DNA of 64,000 nucleotides from JAQUOT01 sp041651575. Lineage in GTDB: Archaea; Nanobdellota; Nanobdellia; SCGC-AAA011-G17; JAFCDX01. The DNA is taken from NCBI GenBank assembly GCA_041651575.1, contig JBAZJB010000001.1, positions 682,001 to 746,000 on the forward strand, in the 5' to 3' direction. This document shows positions 1-8,778 of the stretch, piece after piece (position 1 is the stretch's first letter; the number at the start of each line of letters is the position of its first letter). The notes under the pieces are model-generated. The model did no database searches. It was not told the DNA's origin and worked only from the letters and a program-made list of their open reading frames with translations. The translations under genes were made by a program, and so were the position numbers.

Positions 1-118
1 TATTTGCTTTAAAACTTTTATTTGAATCTTGAAAGTGTATGTTATTGGTTTTAAACTTTAAACTTAATAGAACTGCGCTTACTACTCCATCCAAATCATC
101 GTGACTGATTAATTTCAT
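1..118 (-). CDS. DHH-family phosphoesterase, N-terminal fragment cut by the window edge
   Basis: Reading leftward from the ATG at 118 there are 39 open codons to the window edge. The start is MKLISHDDLDGVVSAVLL, which carries the HDDLDG signature of DHH-type phosphoesterases (RecJ/NrnA/GdpP superfamily), where the Asp residues bind Mn2+. The ATG overlaps the rfcS stop codon as ATGA, so the two genes are probably translationally coupled. Which DHH subfamily it belongs to (RecJ-like exonuclease or oligonucleotide phosphodiesterase) cannot be told from this fragment. Confidence 0.6.
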   Translation of the reverse strand, partial: MKLISHDDLDGVVSAVLLSLKFKTNNIHFQDSNKSFKAN

Positions 119-1062
119 TTACCATAAAGAGCAAATTGACTTAATAATGCTTCTAATTGAACATATTCATCTGAACCTTCTACTAATCTGAATTCAATCT
201 CTCCACATTTTTCAACCATTTTCAATTTATTTTCGTCTTTTATATTTAAATTCCAAATCTCTCTTTGAATTTGTTTTATTATATCTAGTCCAGATAGTCC
301 ATGTTTTAACATAACTTCTAATAATTTTTCTCTTGCTCCAATGAAATTTCCAGAAGTAGCTACTTCAACAATTTCTTTAACTTCCTTAGGATGTGCTGCT
401 GCAACAATATCATAAATTAAATTTTCAGTGATTTCTTTTGAAATAGAAGCACAACTTTGTAATATGTTTGTTAATCTTCTTACATCTCCAGAAGAAACTT
501 CAATAATCAAATCAATTGTCTTGTCATTTATTTTTATTCCTTCAGTTTTAACAACGTTTTCTACAATTTGTTTAAGTTCTTCTTTGTTTAAAGGTTTAAA
601 TCTAAAAATAGCACATCTTGATTGTATTGGTTCAATAATTTTTGAAGAATAGTTAGCTAGTAAACAAAATCTACAAGAATTTGAGTAAACTTCCATTGTT
701 CTTCTTAATGCCTGTTGTGCTTCTTTTGTTAAAGAATCAGCTTCATCTAAAATACAAATCTTAGGAATATCAGAAAAGGCTTTTGTTCTTGCAAAGTTTT
801 TAACTTCATTTCTTATAACATCAATTCCTCTTGCATCAGAAGCATTTAATTCAAGAACACTTTCTCTCCAATTTTCTCCAAATAATTCTTTAGCAACTAT
901 TAATATTAAAGAAGTTTTACCAACACCTGCAGGACCTGCGTATAACTGGTGAGGTAAGTTTTTATTTTCTACCATAGACCTTATTTTATCAACTATATGC
1001 TTTTGACCTATAAAGTCTTTAAATGACTTAGGTCTAAATTTTTCTGCCCAAACCTGATTCAT
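115..1062 (-). CDS. rfcS: Replication factor C small subunit (clamp loader)
   Basis: AAA+ ATPase of 315 residues, the usual length of archaeal RFC-S. Walker A is GPAGVGKT at residues 43-50, Walker B is CILDEAD near residue 105, and the SRC arginine-finger motif QSRCAIFRF lies near residue 150. The C-terminal third fits the RFC lid and collar. With RFC-L it loads the PCNA sliding clamp onto primed DNA. A TATA box at 1085-1094 on this strand sits about 25 bases before the ATG, which suggests a leaderless mRNA. A DHH phosphoesterase gene follows with a 4-base overlap. No intein is present. Confidence 0.96.
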   Translation of the reverse strand: MNQVWAEKFRPKSFKDFIGQKHIVDKIRSMVENKNLPHQLYAGPAGVGKTSLILIVAKELFGENWRESVLELNASDARGIDVIRNEVKNFARTKAFSDIPKICILDEADSLTKEAQQALRRTMEVYSNSCRFCLLANYSSKIIEPIQSRCAIFRFKPLNKEELKQIVENVVKTEGIKINDKTIDLIIEVSSGDVRRLTNILQSCASISKEITENLIYDIVAAAHPKEVKEIVEVATSGNFIGAREKLLEVMLKHGLSGLDIIKQIQREIWNLNIKDENKLKMVEKCGEIEFRLVEGSDEYVQLEALLSQFALYGK

Positions 1063-1185
1063 TTTCTTTTACAAGAATTTAGGGTTTATATATTTTTATA
1101 TGATAAAAGAGTAATTATCAAAACTTATAAGAAGGTTTATATAGAAGATTATTAATAAAATTTAAATATTTATGGGGGTTGGAGA
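1063..1185. promoter_or_regulatory. Divergent promoter region between rfcS and a small unknown gene
   Basis: Two TATA boxes face away from each other. The one for rfcS is at 1085-1094 (read on the minus strand). The one for the rightward gene is at 1136-1144 (TTTATATAG). The rightward transcript would start near 1165 and carry a short leader with a G-rich ribosome binding site at about 1174-1184. The rfcS transcript would start at or next to its ATG. Confidence 0.55.
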
Positions 1186-1419
1186 ATGAGTTTCGAACAT
1201 ACATATAATATTTTTAATAAAAATTCTAGACTTCTTTGTTGTGGGTGCGATCTAAGTCATTTGAAAGAAATTTTGTCAGAACAAGAATACAAAAAGGCGT
1301 GTGAGCTTAAGATAGATGAAAGTATGAGGGTTGATAGTTTGAAAGTAGATAGACAAGGAATTCATCCCTGGACTGGAGAATATTACACTATAGAGCACAA
1401 GCTTTTTGCAGAAGGATAA
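1186..1419 (+). CDS. Small protein of unknown function, 77 residues
   Basis: I do not recognise this family. It is soluble and has no signal peptide or membrane segment. It has three Cys in LLCCGCDL near residue 20, which could bind metal or form disulfides, although no second Cys pair exists for a classical zinc finger. The start is chosen because GGGGGTTGGAG lies directly upstream and a TATA box stands at 1136-1144. The out-of-frame ATG at 1172 gives only five codons. It stands alone between rfcS and ileS. Confidence 0.55.
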   Translation: MSFEHTYNIFNKNSRLLCCGCDLSHLKEILSEQEYKKACELKIDESMRVDSLKVDRQGIHPWTGEYYTIEHKLFAEG

Positions 1420-1470
1420 GAGATTTAATAAGTCATTCACTAAAAATAGAGGTATTTATTAATAATAACC

Positions 1471-1480
1471 TTTTTAAATA
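1471..1480 (+). promoter_or_regulatory. TATA box of ileS, leaderless type
   Basis: TTTTTAAATA is centred 25 bases before the ileS ATG at 1501. Archaeal transcription starts about 25 bases after the box, so the mRNA would begin at or very near the start codon. No ribosome binding site is visible, in agreement with this. Confidence 0.55.
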
Positions 1481-1500
1481 AATCTTCTTAATCTATTAGT

Positions 1501-4392
1501 ATGTATAGCTTCACTGAAATAGAACCTAGAATAAGAGCTTATTGGAGAAAGATTAATCTTTTACAATTACTTAACAAACAAAATAAAGGTAAAAAGCCTT
1601 ATTTTTTACTAGATGGACCTCCTTACGCTAATGATATTCCTCATGTAGGTCATATAAGAAATACTGTTTACAAAGATCTTAATATAAGATTGGCATTTTC
1701 AAAAGGTTTTGATGTATTATTCCAGCCAGGATTTGATACTCACGGATTGCCTGTTGAAAACAAAGTAGAAAAAAAATTAAATATTACTTCTAAAAAAGAT
1801 ATAGAAAAATTAGGAATTAAAACCTTTACAAGTTTTTGCAAAGCTTCTGCAACAGATAATAAAAATATTTGGTTGGATGTTTATGACAAACTTGGTTCTT
1901 GGTATTCTTGGAAAGATCCTTATTTAACTTATGATAATACTTATATCGAATCAGGATGGTGGGCTTTCAAACAAATCTGGGATAAGAAATTAGTTTATGA
2001 AGGAAAAAAACCAGTATTTTGGTGTCCTAAATGTGAAACTGCTTTAGCAGGATATGAAGTTACAGATTCTTATGCTATGATGAAAGATCCTTATATCTTA
2101 ATTAAATTTAAAATTAAAAAAACAGAAAATGATTTTTTACTTGTATTTACCACCACACCTTGGACTTTAGTTGCTAATACTGCAATCGCTGCAAAAGACG
2201 AGGCAGATTATGTTAAAGTTGAAACATTAAAAGGAAATTTAATTTTAGCTAAAGAAAGATTAAATGTTTTAGAAGATAATAGTATCGGATATAAAATTTT
2301 GGAAGAATTCAAGGGAAAAGATCTTGAAGGTATGGAATATGAATCAATTTTAGATGTTCCACAACAACATGAATTAGCTAAAAATAAAAAATCTCACAAA
2401 GTTTACATGTCAATTCCAATTTTAAAGGAAAGAGTTTCTGCTAAAATGAGAACAAAGAAAGGCACTACAGGAAATGATGTTTTTGAAGATTTTGTAACAA
2501 CCACGGATGGAACAGGACTAGTACATGTTGCTCCAGGACATGGTAAAACTGATAATGAACTTGGAAAACATTATGGATTACCTGAAGTTTCTCCTTTAGA
2601 TGATTCTTGTAGATTTACAAAACAAGCAGGAGAATTTGTAGGAACATTTGTTAAAGATGCAGATAAAAATATTCTTGAAGTTCTAGAGAAAACAGGAAAT
2701 TTACTTTATAGTACAAGAGTTGAACACAAATATCCTTTATGTTGGAGATGTAAATCACCATTAATATTTAGAATGAGTAATCAATGGTTTATAAAAATTG
2801 ATCCAATTAAGAAAAAAATGCTTTCTGAAGATGCTAAAGTACAATGGTATCCTGAATTTGCAAGAGAGAAATTTGAAAATTGGATATTAAATGCAGAAGA
2901 TTGGAATATTTCAAGACAAAGATATTGGGGAATTCCAATGCCAATATGGAAATGTTCTTGTGGAACTACAAAAGTCATTAGTTCTTTAAAAGAATTGCAA
3001 GAAAATGCAACAACTAAATTTTCAAAGGATATTGATTTACATACTGTTTTAGATATTAAATTAAAATGTAAAAAATGCAAGAAAGAAATGCAGAAAATCA
3101 ATGATATCTTCGATGTTTGGTATGATTCTGGAATTGCACCATGGGCTTCTCTACATGCTCCATTTGAAAATAAAAAATTATTTGATAGTCATTATCCTGT
3201 AAGCAGAATTAATGAATCTCAAGATCAAGTAAGAGGGTGGTTCTATTCGTTAATGTTCTGCGGAGTTGCTACTTTTAACAAAGCTCCTTATCAAGAAGTT
3301 TCAATGCCTGGTTGGGTATTAGATCCTAAAGGAGAAAAGATGTCTAAGTCTCTTGGTAATGTTATTTGGGCTAAAGAAGCTCTTGAAGAACTTGGTGCAG
3401 ATGGAATAAGATTCTATTATTTATGGGATACTGCTCCTTATGAAACTCAAATGTTTAACAAAGAAACAATTAAGAAAGAAGTCTGGAAAATTTTCAATAT
3501 CTTACAAAATATACAAACTTATTTGTTAACTATGGATAAAGTTAACAAAGCGACAATTAAAAATGTAGAAGATAAATGGATGTTATCAAAATTAAATAGT
3601 TTAATTAAAAATTATTCAGAAAATCTAGATAAATTTGAATACAGAACCGCAGCAAGAGACATAGAAGATTTTATTTTAAATACCTTAAGCAGAGGGTATA
3701 TTCAAATGATAAGAGATAGAGTAGATGCTAATGACAAAGCAGTTTCTTTTGTTTTGTATTCTACTTTAATGAATTTATTAATATTGCTTAGTCCTGTAAC
3801 TCCACATTTGACAGAAGATTTATATTTACAATTAAAAGAAAAACATAAATTAAAAGAAGAATCTATTCAATTATTCAAATGGCCAAAGTTTGATAAAAAA
3901 TTAATTGATGGAAAATTAGAACAAGATTTTAATTTAGTAAAAGAAATTTTATCTATAATATCTTCTGAAAGAGAAAAAGTTGGATATGGAATAAGATGGC
4001 CATTAGCTAGTGTAACAATTTCTTGTGAAAAAGATTTGAAGAAATTTGAAGACATAATAAAAAAACAAGGTAACTTTAAAAAAGTTGAATGGAAAAAAGG
4101 AAATTTAAAAGTTGAAATTGATTCTGTAATGAGTCTAGCTTTAGAACAAGAAGGATTTTCAAGAGAACTAGTAAGATTAACACAAGACTTTAGAAAGAAA
4201 TTAGGATTAAAAAAACAAGATAAAATAAATATTCACATTACTACAGATTATGATTTAGAAAAATTCAAAAAAGAGATAAAAGAAAAGGTAAATGCAGACA
4301 AATTTGAGCTAAATAACAAAGAACCTAAGAATTTCAAGGAATCCATAGAGAAACTGGTTAAAAACAAGAAATTCAAGGTTTTCAAGATTTAG
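1501..4392 (+). CDS. ileS: Isoleucyl-tRNA synthetase
   Basis: Class I synthetase of 963 residues that charges tRNA-Ile. The HIGH signature appears as PHVGHIRN near residue 47 and KMSKS as GEKMSKSLGN near residue 612. An editing (CP1) domain lies between them, containing the TTPWTLVANTA motif near residue 220. Cys pairs CPKCE (near 179) and CRWC-like motifs suggest zinc sites. The C-terminal helical anticodon-binding domain is followed by a basic tail. The N-terminus and length fit the archaeal/eukaryotic type. The start codon lies 25 bases after a TATA box and the gene appears monocistronic. Confidence 0.95.
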   Translation: MYSFTEIEPRIRAYWRKINLLQLLNKQNKGKKPYFLLDGPPYANDIPHVGHIRNTVYKDLNIRLAFSKGFDVLFQPGFDTHGLPVENKVEKKLNITSKKDIEKLGIKTFTSFCKASATDNKNIWLDVYDKLGSWYSWKDPYLTYDNTYIESGWWAFKQIWDKKLVYEGKKPVFWCPKCETALAGYEVTDSYAMMKDPYILIKFKIKKTENDFLLVFTTTPWTLVANTAIAAKDEADYVKVETLKGNLILAKERLNVLEDNSIGYKILEEFKGKDLEGMEYESILDVPQQHELAKNKKSHKVYMSIPILKERVSAKMRTKKGTTGNDVFEDFVTTTDGTGLVHVAPGHGKTDNELGKHYGLPEVSPLDDSCRFTKQAGEFVGTFVKDADKNILEVLEKTGNLLYSTRVEHKYPLCWRCKSPLIFRMSNQWFIKIDPIKKKMLSEDAKVQWYPEFAREKFENWILNAEDWNISRQRYWGIPMPIWKCSCGTTKVISSLKELQENATTKFSKDIDLHTVLDIKLKCKKCKKEMQKINDIFDVWYDSGIAPWASLHAPFENKKLFDSHYPVSRINESQDQVRGWFYSLMFCGVATFNKAPYQEVSMPGWVLDPKGEKMSKSLGNVIWAKEALEELGADGIRFYYLWDTAPYETQMFNKETIKKEVWKIFNILQNIQTYLLTMDKVNKATIKNVEDKWMLSKLNSLIKNYSENLDKFEYRTAARDIEDFILNTLSRGYIQMIRDRVDANDKAVSFVLYSTLMNLLILLSPVTPHLTEDLYLQLKEKHKLKEESIQLFKWPKFDKKLIDGKLEQDFNLVKEILSIISSEREKVGYGIRWPLASVTISCEKDLKKFEDIIKKQGNFKKVEWKKGNLKVEIDSVMSLALEQEGFSRELVRLTQDFRKKLGLKKQDKINIHITTDYDLEKFKKEIKEKVNADKFELNNKEPKNFKESIEKLVKNKKFKVFKI

Positions 4393-4430
4393 GCCTTAGA
4401 AAGATTTTTAAATCAATTGATTAAATATAA

Positions 4431-4472
4431 ATGAGAGGTGTTCAGGACCTCAGCTGTTTCTGAGAAACATTT
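4431..4472 (+). promoter_or_regulatory. Leader with in-frame upstream mini-ORF and two overlapping hairpins
   Basis: A TATA box (TTTTTAAAT, about 4405-4413) would place the transcript start near 4431. There an ATG opens ten codons (MRGVQDLSCF) ending in TGA at 4461-4463, in the same frame as the gene starting at 4473. Two hairpins compete: GAGGT (4435-4439) with ACCTC (4447-4451), and CTCAG (4449-4453) with CTGAG (4460-4464). The first would mask the GAGGTG Shine-Dalgarno-like sequence, and the second would free it. Regulation is inferred only. Confidence 0.35.
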
Positions 4473-4769
4473 ATGGTAAGGAATATCTTATTATCAAAAG
4501 ATAAAGTTTTTTATCTAGTCGAAGGTAACTCTCACGTTGTAGTCTGGAAACAAAGTGGAGATGTAGTCATAGAAACTCCAGAAATGAGTTTACGTGGTGG
4601 GATAGAATCTAAGGCAATTAAGGGATTCGCTTTGGATGAATTAACAAATGAGTTATCTATACAACTTTTACGGCCTGGAAAGTCTAGTAAAATCAATATA
4701 GGTATAGTTGAGAATTACAATAAATCTTTAGAATGGGTAAATTCTGTTAATAAATTATATGAACTTTAA
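4473..4769 (+). CDS. Conserved-looking small protein of unknown function, 98 residues
   Basis: I do not recognise the family. It is soluble and predicted mostly beta-strand at the N-terminus (alternating hydrophobics in KVFYLVEGNSHVVVWKQSG) with a helical C-terminus. It has no cysteines and no signal peptide. It lies between ileS and tbp as its own transcription unit with an unusual leader. An in-frame ATG at 4431 is separated from this start by one TGA codon, so translation is most likely from 4473. Confidence 0.5.
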   Translation: MVRNILLSKDKVFYLVEGNSHVVVWKQSGDVVIETPEMSLRGGIESKAIKGFALDELTNELSIQLLRPGKSSKINIGIVENYNKSLEWVNSVNKLYEL

Positions 4770-4850
4770 GGCCGAGACCTTTATAAATAGCTTTAAATAT
4801 TTTTCTATATATTTAAATAGGTATATTAAAAGGGTGAGGTGTTACATAAA

Positions 4851-5399
4851 ATGGCAAAGATTAGTAAAAAGGATCTAAAAATTCAAAATATTGTTGCTTC
4901 TACTTGGCTAGGTCAAGATATTCCATTAATCAAATTAGCAGAAACATTACCTAATACAGAATATAATCCTGAACAATTTCCAGGTTTGGTTATGAGAATA
5001 AAAGAGCCAAAAACTTCTGCTTTAATTTTCAGTTCTGGTAAAGTTGTATGTACTGGTGCTAAATCAATGGCTAAAGTTAAAGAGTCTGTTAATCAAATTA
5101 TAAAAAACATAGCAAGAATAAATATTAGAATTAAAATAAAACCAAAAATAAAAGTTCAAAATATGGTTGCTTCTGGTACTATCAATATGGATTTAAATTT
5201 AAACAAATTAACTATGAAATTAGATAATACAGAATATGAACCAGAACAATTTCCAGGTTTAGTTTACAAATTAGCAGGAACAAGAGCAACTTTCTTATTA
5301 TTTAGTAATGGAAAGATTGTTTGTACAGGAACTACTTCAGAAGCTAAACTAAAAGAAGCTGTTTTAAAATTAATAGTTGTTTTGAAGAAAATTAGATAA
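4851..5399 (+). CDS. tbp: TATA-box-binding protein
   Basis: General transcription factor that binds the TATA box and recruits TFB and RNA polymerase. The 182-residue protein is the typical archaeal saddle of two direct repeats: QNIVASTWLGQDI with NPEQFPGLVMR and SGKVVCTG in the first, and QNMVASGTINMDL with EPEQFPGLVYK and NGKIVCTG in the second. The ATG at 4851 is chosen over the GTG at 4839 because that GTG is part of the GGTGAGGTG ribosome binding site (4833-4841). Two TATA-like boxes lie upstream (about 4780 and 4810). Confidence 0.97.
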   Translation: MAKISKKDLKIQNIVASTWLGQDIPLIKLAETLPNTEYNPEQFPGLVMRIKEPKTSALIFSSGKVVCTGAKSMAKVKESVNQIIKNIARINIRIKIKPKIKVQNMVASGTINMDLNLNKLTMKLDNTEYEPEQFPGLVYKLAGTRATFLLFSNGKIVCTGTTSEAKLKEAVLKLIVVLKKIR

Positions 5400-5495
5400 T
5401 TCTTTACTTTTTCTTATAAATTACCTGTAAACTACAAATAGCTTAGAAATATTTATATAATCAAAATACATATTAGTCTAGTTCTGGTTTACAAA

Positions 5496-7520
5496 ATGAA
5501 AATAGATGCTCCCAAACAAATAGCCTTATTCAAAGAATTACTTGAATCTACTTATAAAAAAGAATTGCATAAAACAGTACAAGAAGGTAAAGATTCTATA
5601 ACTCTTGATTTCAAAGATTTAGCAGCTTTTGATTTAGACTTATCAGAACAATTAATCGAAGAACCAGAAGAATCACTTAAAGCAGCAGAATTTGCTATAG
5701 AACAATTTGATTTACCTAAATCTAAAAAATTAATAGTAAGATTCAAGAATTTACCAGAATCACAAAAAGTTTTTATAAGAAATATTAGAAGTGCACACTT
5801 AAATAAATTTTTAGTTGTAGATGGAATAGTGCGTCAAGCTTCAGATGTAAGACCTCAAGTTACAAATGCAAGATTTGAATGTCCTTCTTGTGGAAATATA
5901 ATTTCAATTTTGCAATTAGAGCAAGCTTTTAGAGAACCTTCAAGATGTTCCTGCGGACGTCGTGGAAAGTTTAGATTATTAAGTAAAGATTTAGTTGATG
6001 CTCAAAGATTAGTTATAGAAGAAATTCCAGAAGCTTTAGAAGGAGGAGAACAACCAAAAAGAATTTCTGTTTTTTTAAAATCTGATTTAGTAGAACCAAA
6101 AATGGAGAAAAAAACAACTCCAGGTTCTAAAATAAGAGTTAATGGGATAGTAAGAGAAGTACCTCTACCATTAAAGACAGGAACTAATTCTACAAGATAT
6201 GATATTTCTTTAGATACAAATCATATAGAATCGTTGCAAGAGACTTATGAAGAAGTTATAATTAATGAAGAAGATGAAAAAGAAATTATTAAATTATCAA
6301 ATGATCCAAAAATATTAAGCAAATTAATTAGCACTGTTGCTCCTTCAATTTATGGTTATGAAGAAGTAAAAACTGCTTTAATTTTACAATTATTTGGTGG
6401 AGTAAGAAAACAAAGAAAAGATGGAACAAAAACAAGAGGAGATATACACGTTTTATTGGTTGGAGAACCTGGAATTGGAAAATCAGAATTATTAAAATTT
6501 ATTTCTACTATTGCTCCAAAAGGAAGATATATTTCAGGAAAAGGTGCAACTTCTGCAGGTCTTACAGCAACTGTCGTTAAAGATGAATTTTTAAGGGGAT
6601 GGGCTTTAGAAGCAGGAGCATTAGTTTTAGCTAATAATGGTTTATGTTGTCTTGATGAATTAGATAAAATGGGTAAAGAAGATTCTGTAGCAATGCACGA
6701 AGCATTAGAACAACAAACAATTACAATCGCTAAAGCAAATATCCAAGCTACTTTAAGAGCACAAACTACAGTATTAGCTGCAGCAAATCCAAAATTAGGA
6801 AGATTTGATCCTTACCAACCAATTGCTTCTCAAATTGAATTACCTTCAACTTTAATTAACAGATTTGATTTAATTTTCCCAATAAAAGATACCCCTTCTA
6901 AAGAAAAAGATGAAAAAATTGCTTCACACATGTTAGATTTACAAAAATCTCCTGAATTATTAAAATATGAAATTCCTTTGGATTTATTAAGAAAATATAT
7001 TGCTTATGCAAGACAGAGAATAAATCCTAAATTAAGTGAAGCTGCTTTAAATGAATTAAAAAATTTCTATGTTGGATTAAGAAATTCTGGAGTAGGACCT
7101 GAAACTGCTCAAAGACCAATTCCAATTACTGCAAGACAACTAGAAGCTTTAGTAAGATTAGCAGAAGGTGCAGCAAAATTAAAATTATCAAAAACAGTAA
7201 CTAAAGAAGATGCGAAAATGGCAATTAACATTTTAAAATATTGTTTAATGGCTGTTGGATTTGATTATGAAACACAAACCTTTGATATTGACAAAATGAG
7301 CACTGGAATAACAAGTTCACAAAGATCAAGAATATCTATACTTACAGATATAATAAACCAATTAACTGCAAAAGGTATGAAATCAATACCTTTGAATGAT
7401 TTGATGGGAGAAGCAGTTGCTAGAGGTATTACAGAAGATAAGGTAGAAGAAGCATTAGATAGATTAAGAAGAGATGGTCAAATTTTCGAACCAAAACGTG
7501 GATTTATTCAAAAAATTTAA
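5496..7520 (+). CDS. mcm: MCM replicative helicase
   Basis: Minichromosome maintenance helicase of 674 residues, close to the usual archaeal length. The N-terminal domain has a zinc site (CPSCG near residue 128 and CSCG near 151). The AAA+ core has Walker A GEPGIGKSE near 322-330, Walker B CCLDELDKMG near 384 and the arginine finger NRFDLIF near 454. A C-terminal winged helix ends in EPKRGFIQKI. It unwinds DNA at the fork as a hexamer. No intein interrupts the Walker A region, a common intein site in archaeal MCM. An OB-fold gene follows 53 bases on. Confidence 0.97.
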   Translation: MKIDAPKQIALFKELLESTYKKELHKTVQEGKDSITLDFKDLAAFDLDLSEQLIEEPEESLKAAEFAIEQFDLPKSKKLIVRFKNLPESQKVFIRNIRSAHLNKFLVVDGIVRQASDVRPQVTNARFECPSCGNIISILQLEQAFREPSRCSCGRRGKFRLLSKDLVDAQRLVIEEIPEALEGGEQPKRISVFLKSDLVEPKMEKKTTPGSKIRVNGIVREVPLPLKTGTNSTRYDISLDTNHIESLQETYEEVIINEEDEKEIIKLSNDPKILSKLISTVAPSIYGYEEVKTALILQLFGGVRKQRKDGTKTRGDIHVLLVGEPGIGKSELLKFISTIAPKGRYISGKGATSAGLTATVVKDEFLRGWALEAGALVLANNGLCCLDELDKMGKEDSVAMHEALEQQTITIAKANIQATLRAQTTVLAAANPKLGRFDPYQPIASQIELPSTLINRFDLIFPIKDTPSKEKDEKIASHMLDLQKSPELLKYEIPLDLLRKYIAYARQRINPKLSEAALNELKNFYVGLRNSGVGPETAQRPIPITARQLEALVRLAEGAAKLKLSKTVTKEDAKMAINILKYCLMAVGFDYETQTFDIDKMSTGITSSQRSRISILTDIINQLTAKGMKSIPLNDLMGEAVARGITEDKVEEALDRLRRDGQIFEPKRGFIQKI

Positions 7521-7573
7521 TATATATTTTTTAGAATAGAAATCTTTTATAAGTATTAAACTTTTTAATTTTT

Positions 7574-8044
7574 ATGGCAGATTTCATAAGGCAAGTGGCA
7601 TATAAAGTATGGATAAGAGATTTAGTAAATTGCCCTTATTACCTTGGAGAATTAGAATCTAGTTATAGCTTAATTAATAATAAAAGAGTTTCAAGAGCAC
7701 ATGTTGTAGCAACAGTAATACAAAAATTTGAATCTGAAAACAAAGAATATTTAACAGTAACTATAGATGATGGGTCTGGAGATATTAGATTAAAAACTTG
7801 GAAAGAGGATATAAAATTAATTTCTAATTTAGAAGTAGGAGATTTAATTTTAGTAATAGGTAAAGTAAAAAAATACAATGATGAAGTTTATTTGGTTCCA
7901 GAAATAGTTAAAAAAGTAGATCCTAATTATGAAATAGTACATAAAGCAGAATTATTAAGTTTGTATAAAGACTTTAAAACTCCTGAAAAAGCACCAGAAC
8001 AAGAGGTTTTGGGTATAGTAGAAGAAAAGATAATTGATGAGTAA
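7574..8044 (+). CDS. OB-fold nucleic-acid-binding protein (RPA32-like)
   Basis: 156 residues with one OB fold at about 40-110: VSRAHVVATVIQKF, YLTVTIDDGSGDIRLKTW and VGDLILVIGKVKKYNDEVYL are the strands typical of the RPA32/COG3390 group. A short acidic tail follows. The family binds single-stranded DNA in replication and repair, and its place after mcm fits that role. It could also be an OB protein of another pathway; a full RPA large subunit is not seen here. The ATG is about 27 bases after a TTTTATAAG TATA box. Confidence 0.75.
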   Translation: MADFIRQVAYKVWIRDLVNCPYYLGELESSYSLINNKRVSRAHVVATVIQKFESENKEYLTVTIDDGSGDIRLKTWKEDIKLISNLEVGDLILVIGKVKKYNDEVYLVPEIVKKVDPNYEIVHKAELLSLYKDFKTPEKAPEQEVLGIVEEKIIDE

Positions 8045-8076
8045 AGCTTTAAATACCATCTTTATTTCTAAGATTT

Positions 8077-8487
8077 ATGGAAGATTATGAAAAGTTATTG
8101 GATAGTGCATTAAAAGATATGCCTGCATCTAGCGTAAATGTGACTAGAACAGAAATTCCAAAAGCTACAGGAAGAGTAGAAGGAAATAAAACTATAATTA
8201 CAAATTTCAATCAATTAGTTAAATTCTTTAACAGAGATCCTCAACATTTTTTAAAATTCTTATTAAGAGAATTAGCTTCTCCTGGAAAATTAGAAGAAAA
8301 TAGATTAATCATAGGAAGAAAATTAAATCCTACTTTTATCAATCAAAAAGTTGCAGAATATGCAGAAATTTATGTTTTATGTCCAGAATGCAAGAAACCA
8401 GATACAAAATTGATAGAAGAGAATGGAAAATTGTATTTAAAATGTACTGCTTGTGGTGCAAGAAACATAGTTAAAGAAAAAGTATGA
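8077..8487 (+). CDS. eif2b: Translation initiation factor aIF2 subunit beta
   Basis: 136 residues, the normal archaeal length. The central domain has RVEGNKTIITNFNQLVKFF and PQHFLKFLLRELASPG. The C-terminal zinc ribbon has CPEC near residue 106 and CTAC near 127. With alpha and gamma subunits it carries initiator Met-tRNA to the small ribosomal subunit. It is followed with a 4-base ATGA overlap by a DUF424 gene and then an NMD3-like gene, an arrangement common in archaea. Confidence 0.95.
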   Translation: MEDYEKLLDSALKDMPASSVNVTRTEIPKATGRVEGNKTIITNFNQLVKFFNRDPQHFLKFLLRELASPGKLEENRLIIGRKLNPTFINQKVAEYAEIYVLCPECKKPDTKLIEENGKLYLKCTACGARNIVKEKV

Positions 8488-8777
8488 AAACCTTTTATCT
8501 AAAAGTTCATGAATCTGTAAAAGGAAGAATAGTTTCTATTTGTGATAAAGATATTTTAGGAAAAGTTTTTGAAGAAAATGAAGTAGAACTAAATGTTTCA
8601 GAAAAATTTTATAAAGGAAATTTAGTTGATGAAGAAGAAATTATTAAAATTATAAAAAATGAAAGAAATATTAATTTGGTTGGAGAAAATACAATAAAAA
8701 TTGCTGAGAAATTAGATTTAGCTGAAAATATTAAAACAATAAAAAATATACCTTATATGGAGATATTTGAAGTTTAA
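8484..8777 (+). CDS. DUF424 family protein
   Basis: 97 residues that fit the small archaeal DUF424 family (COG2412), whose biochemical role is unknown. Visible traits are an N-terminal beta strand FYLKVHESVKGRIVSICD, the conserved EENEVELNVSEKFYKG region and a C-terminal strand ending EIFEV. Its position between aIF2-beta and an NMD3-like gene is typical of the family and hints at a link to translation or ribosome assembly. It overlaps aIF2-beta by 4 bases. Confidence 0.75.
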   Translation: MKTFYLKVHESVKGRIVSICDKDILGKVFEENEVELNVSEKFYKGNLVDEEEIIKIIKNERNINLVGENTIKIAEKLDLAENIKTIKNIPYMEIFEV

Positions 8778-8778
8778 A

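Noticed and set aside
4431..4769. TGA readthrough or selenocysteine joining the upstream ten codons to the gene at 4473
   Set aside because: There is no sign of a selenocysteine system in this window, the upstream peptide adds no recognisable domain, and TGA serves as a normal stop for several genes here.
5496..7520. Intein in MCM and other Walker A genes
   Set aside because: Lengths are normal and the motifs are continuous in MCM, RFC-S and the other large enzymes, with no splicing motifs.
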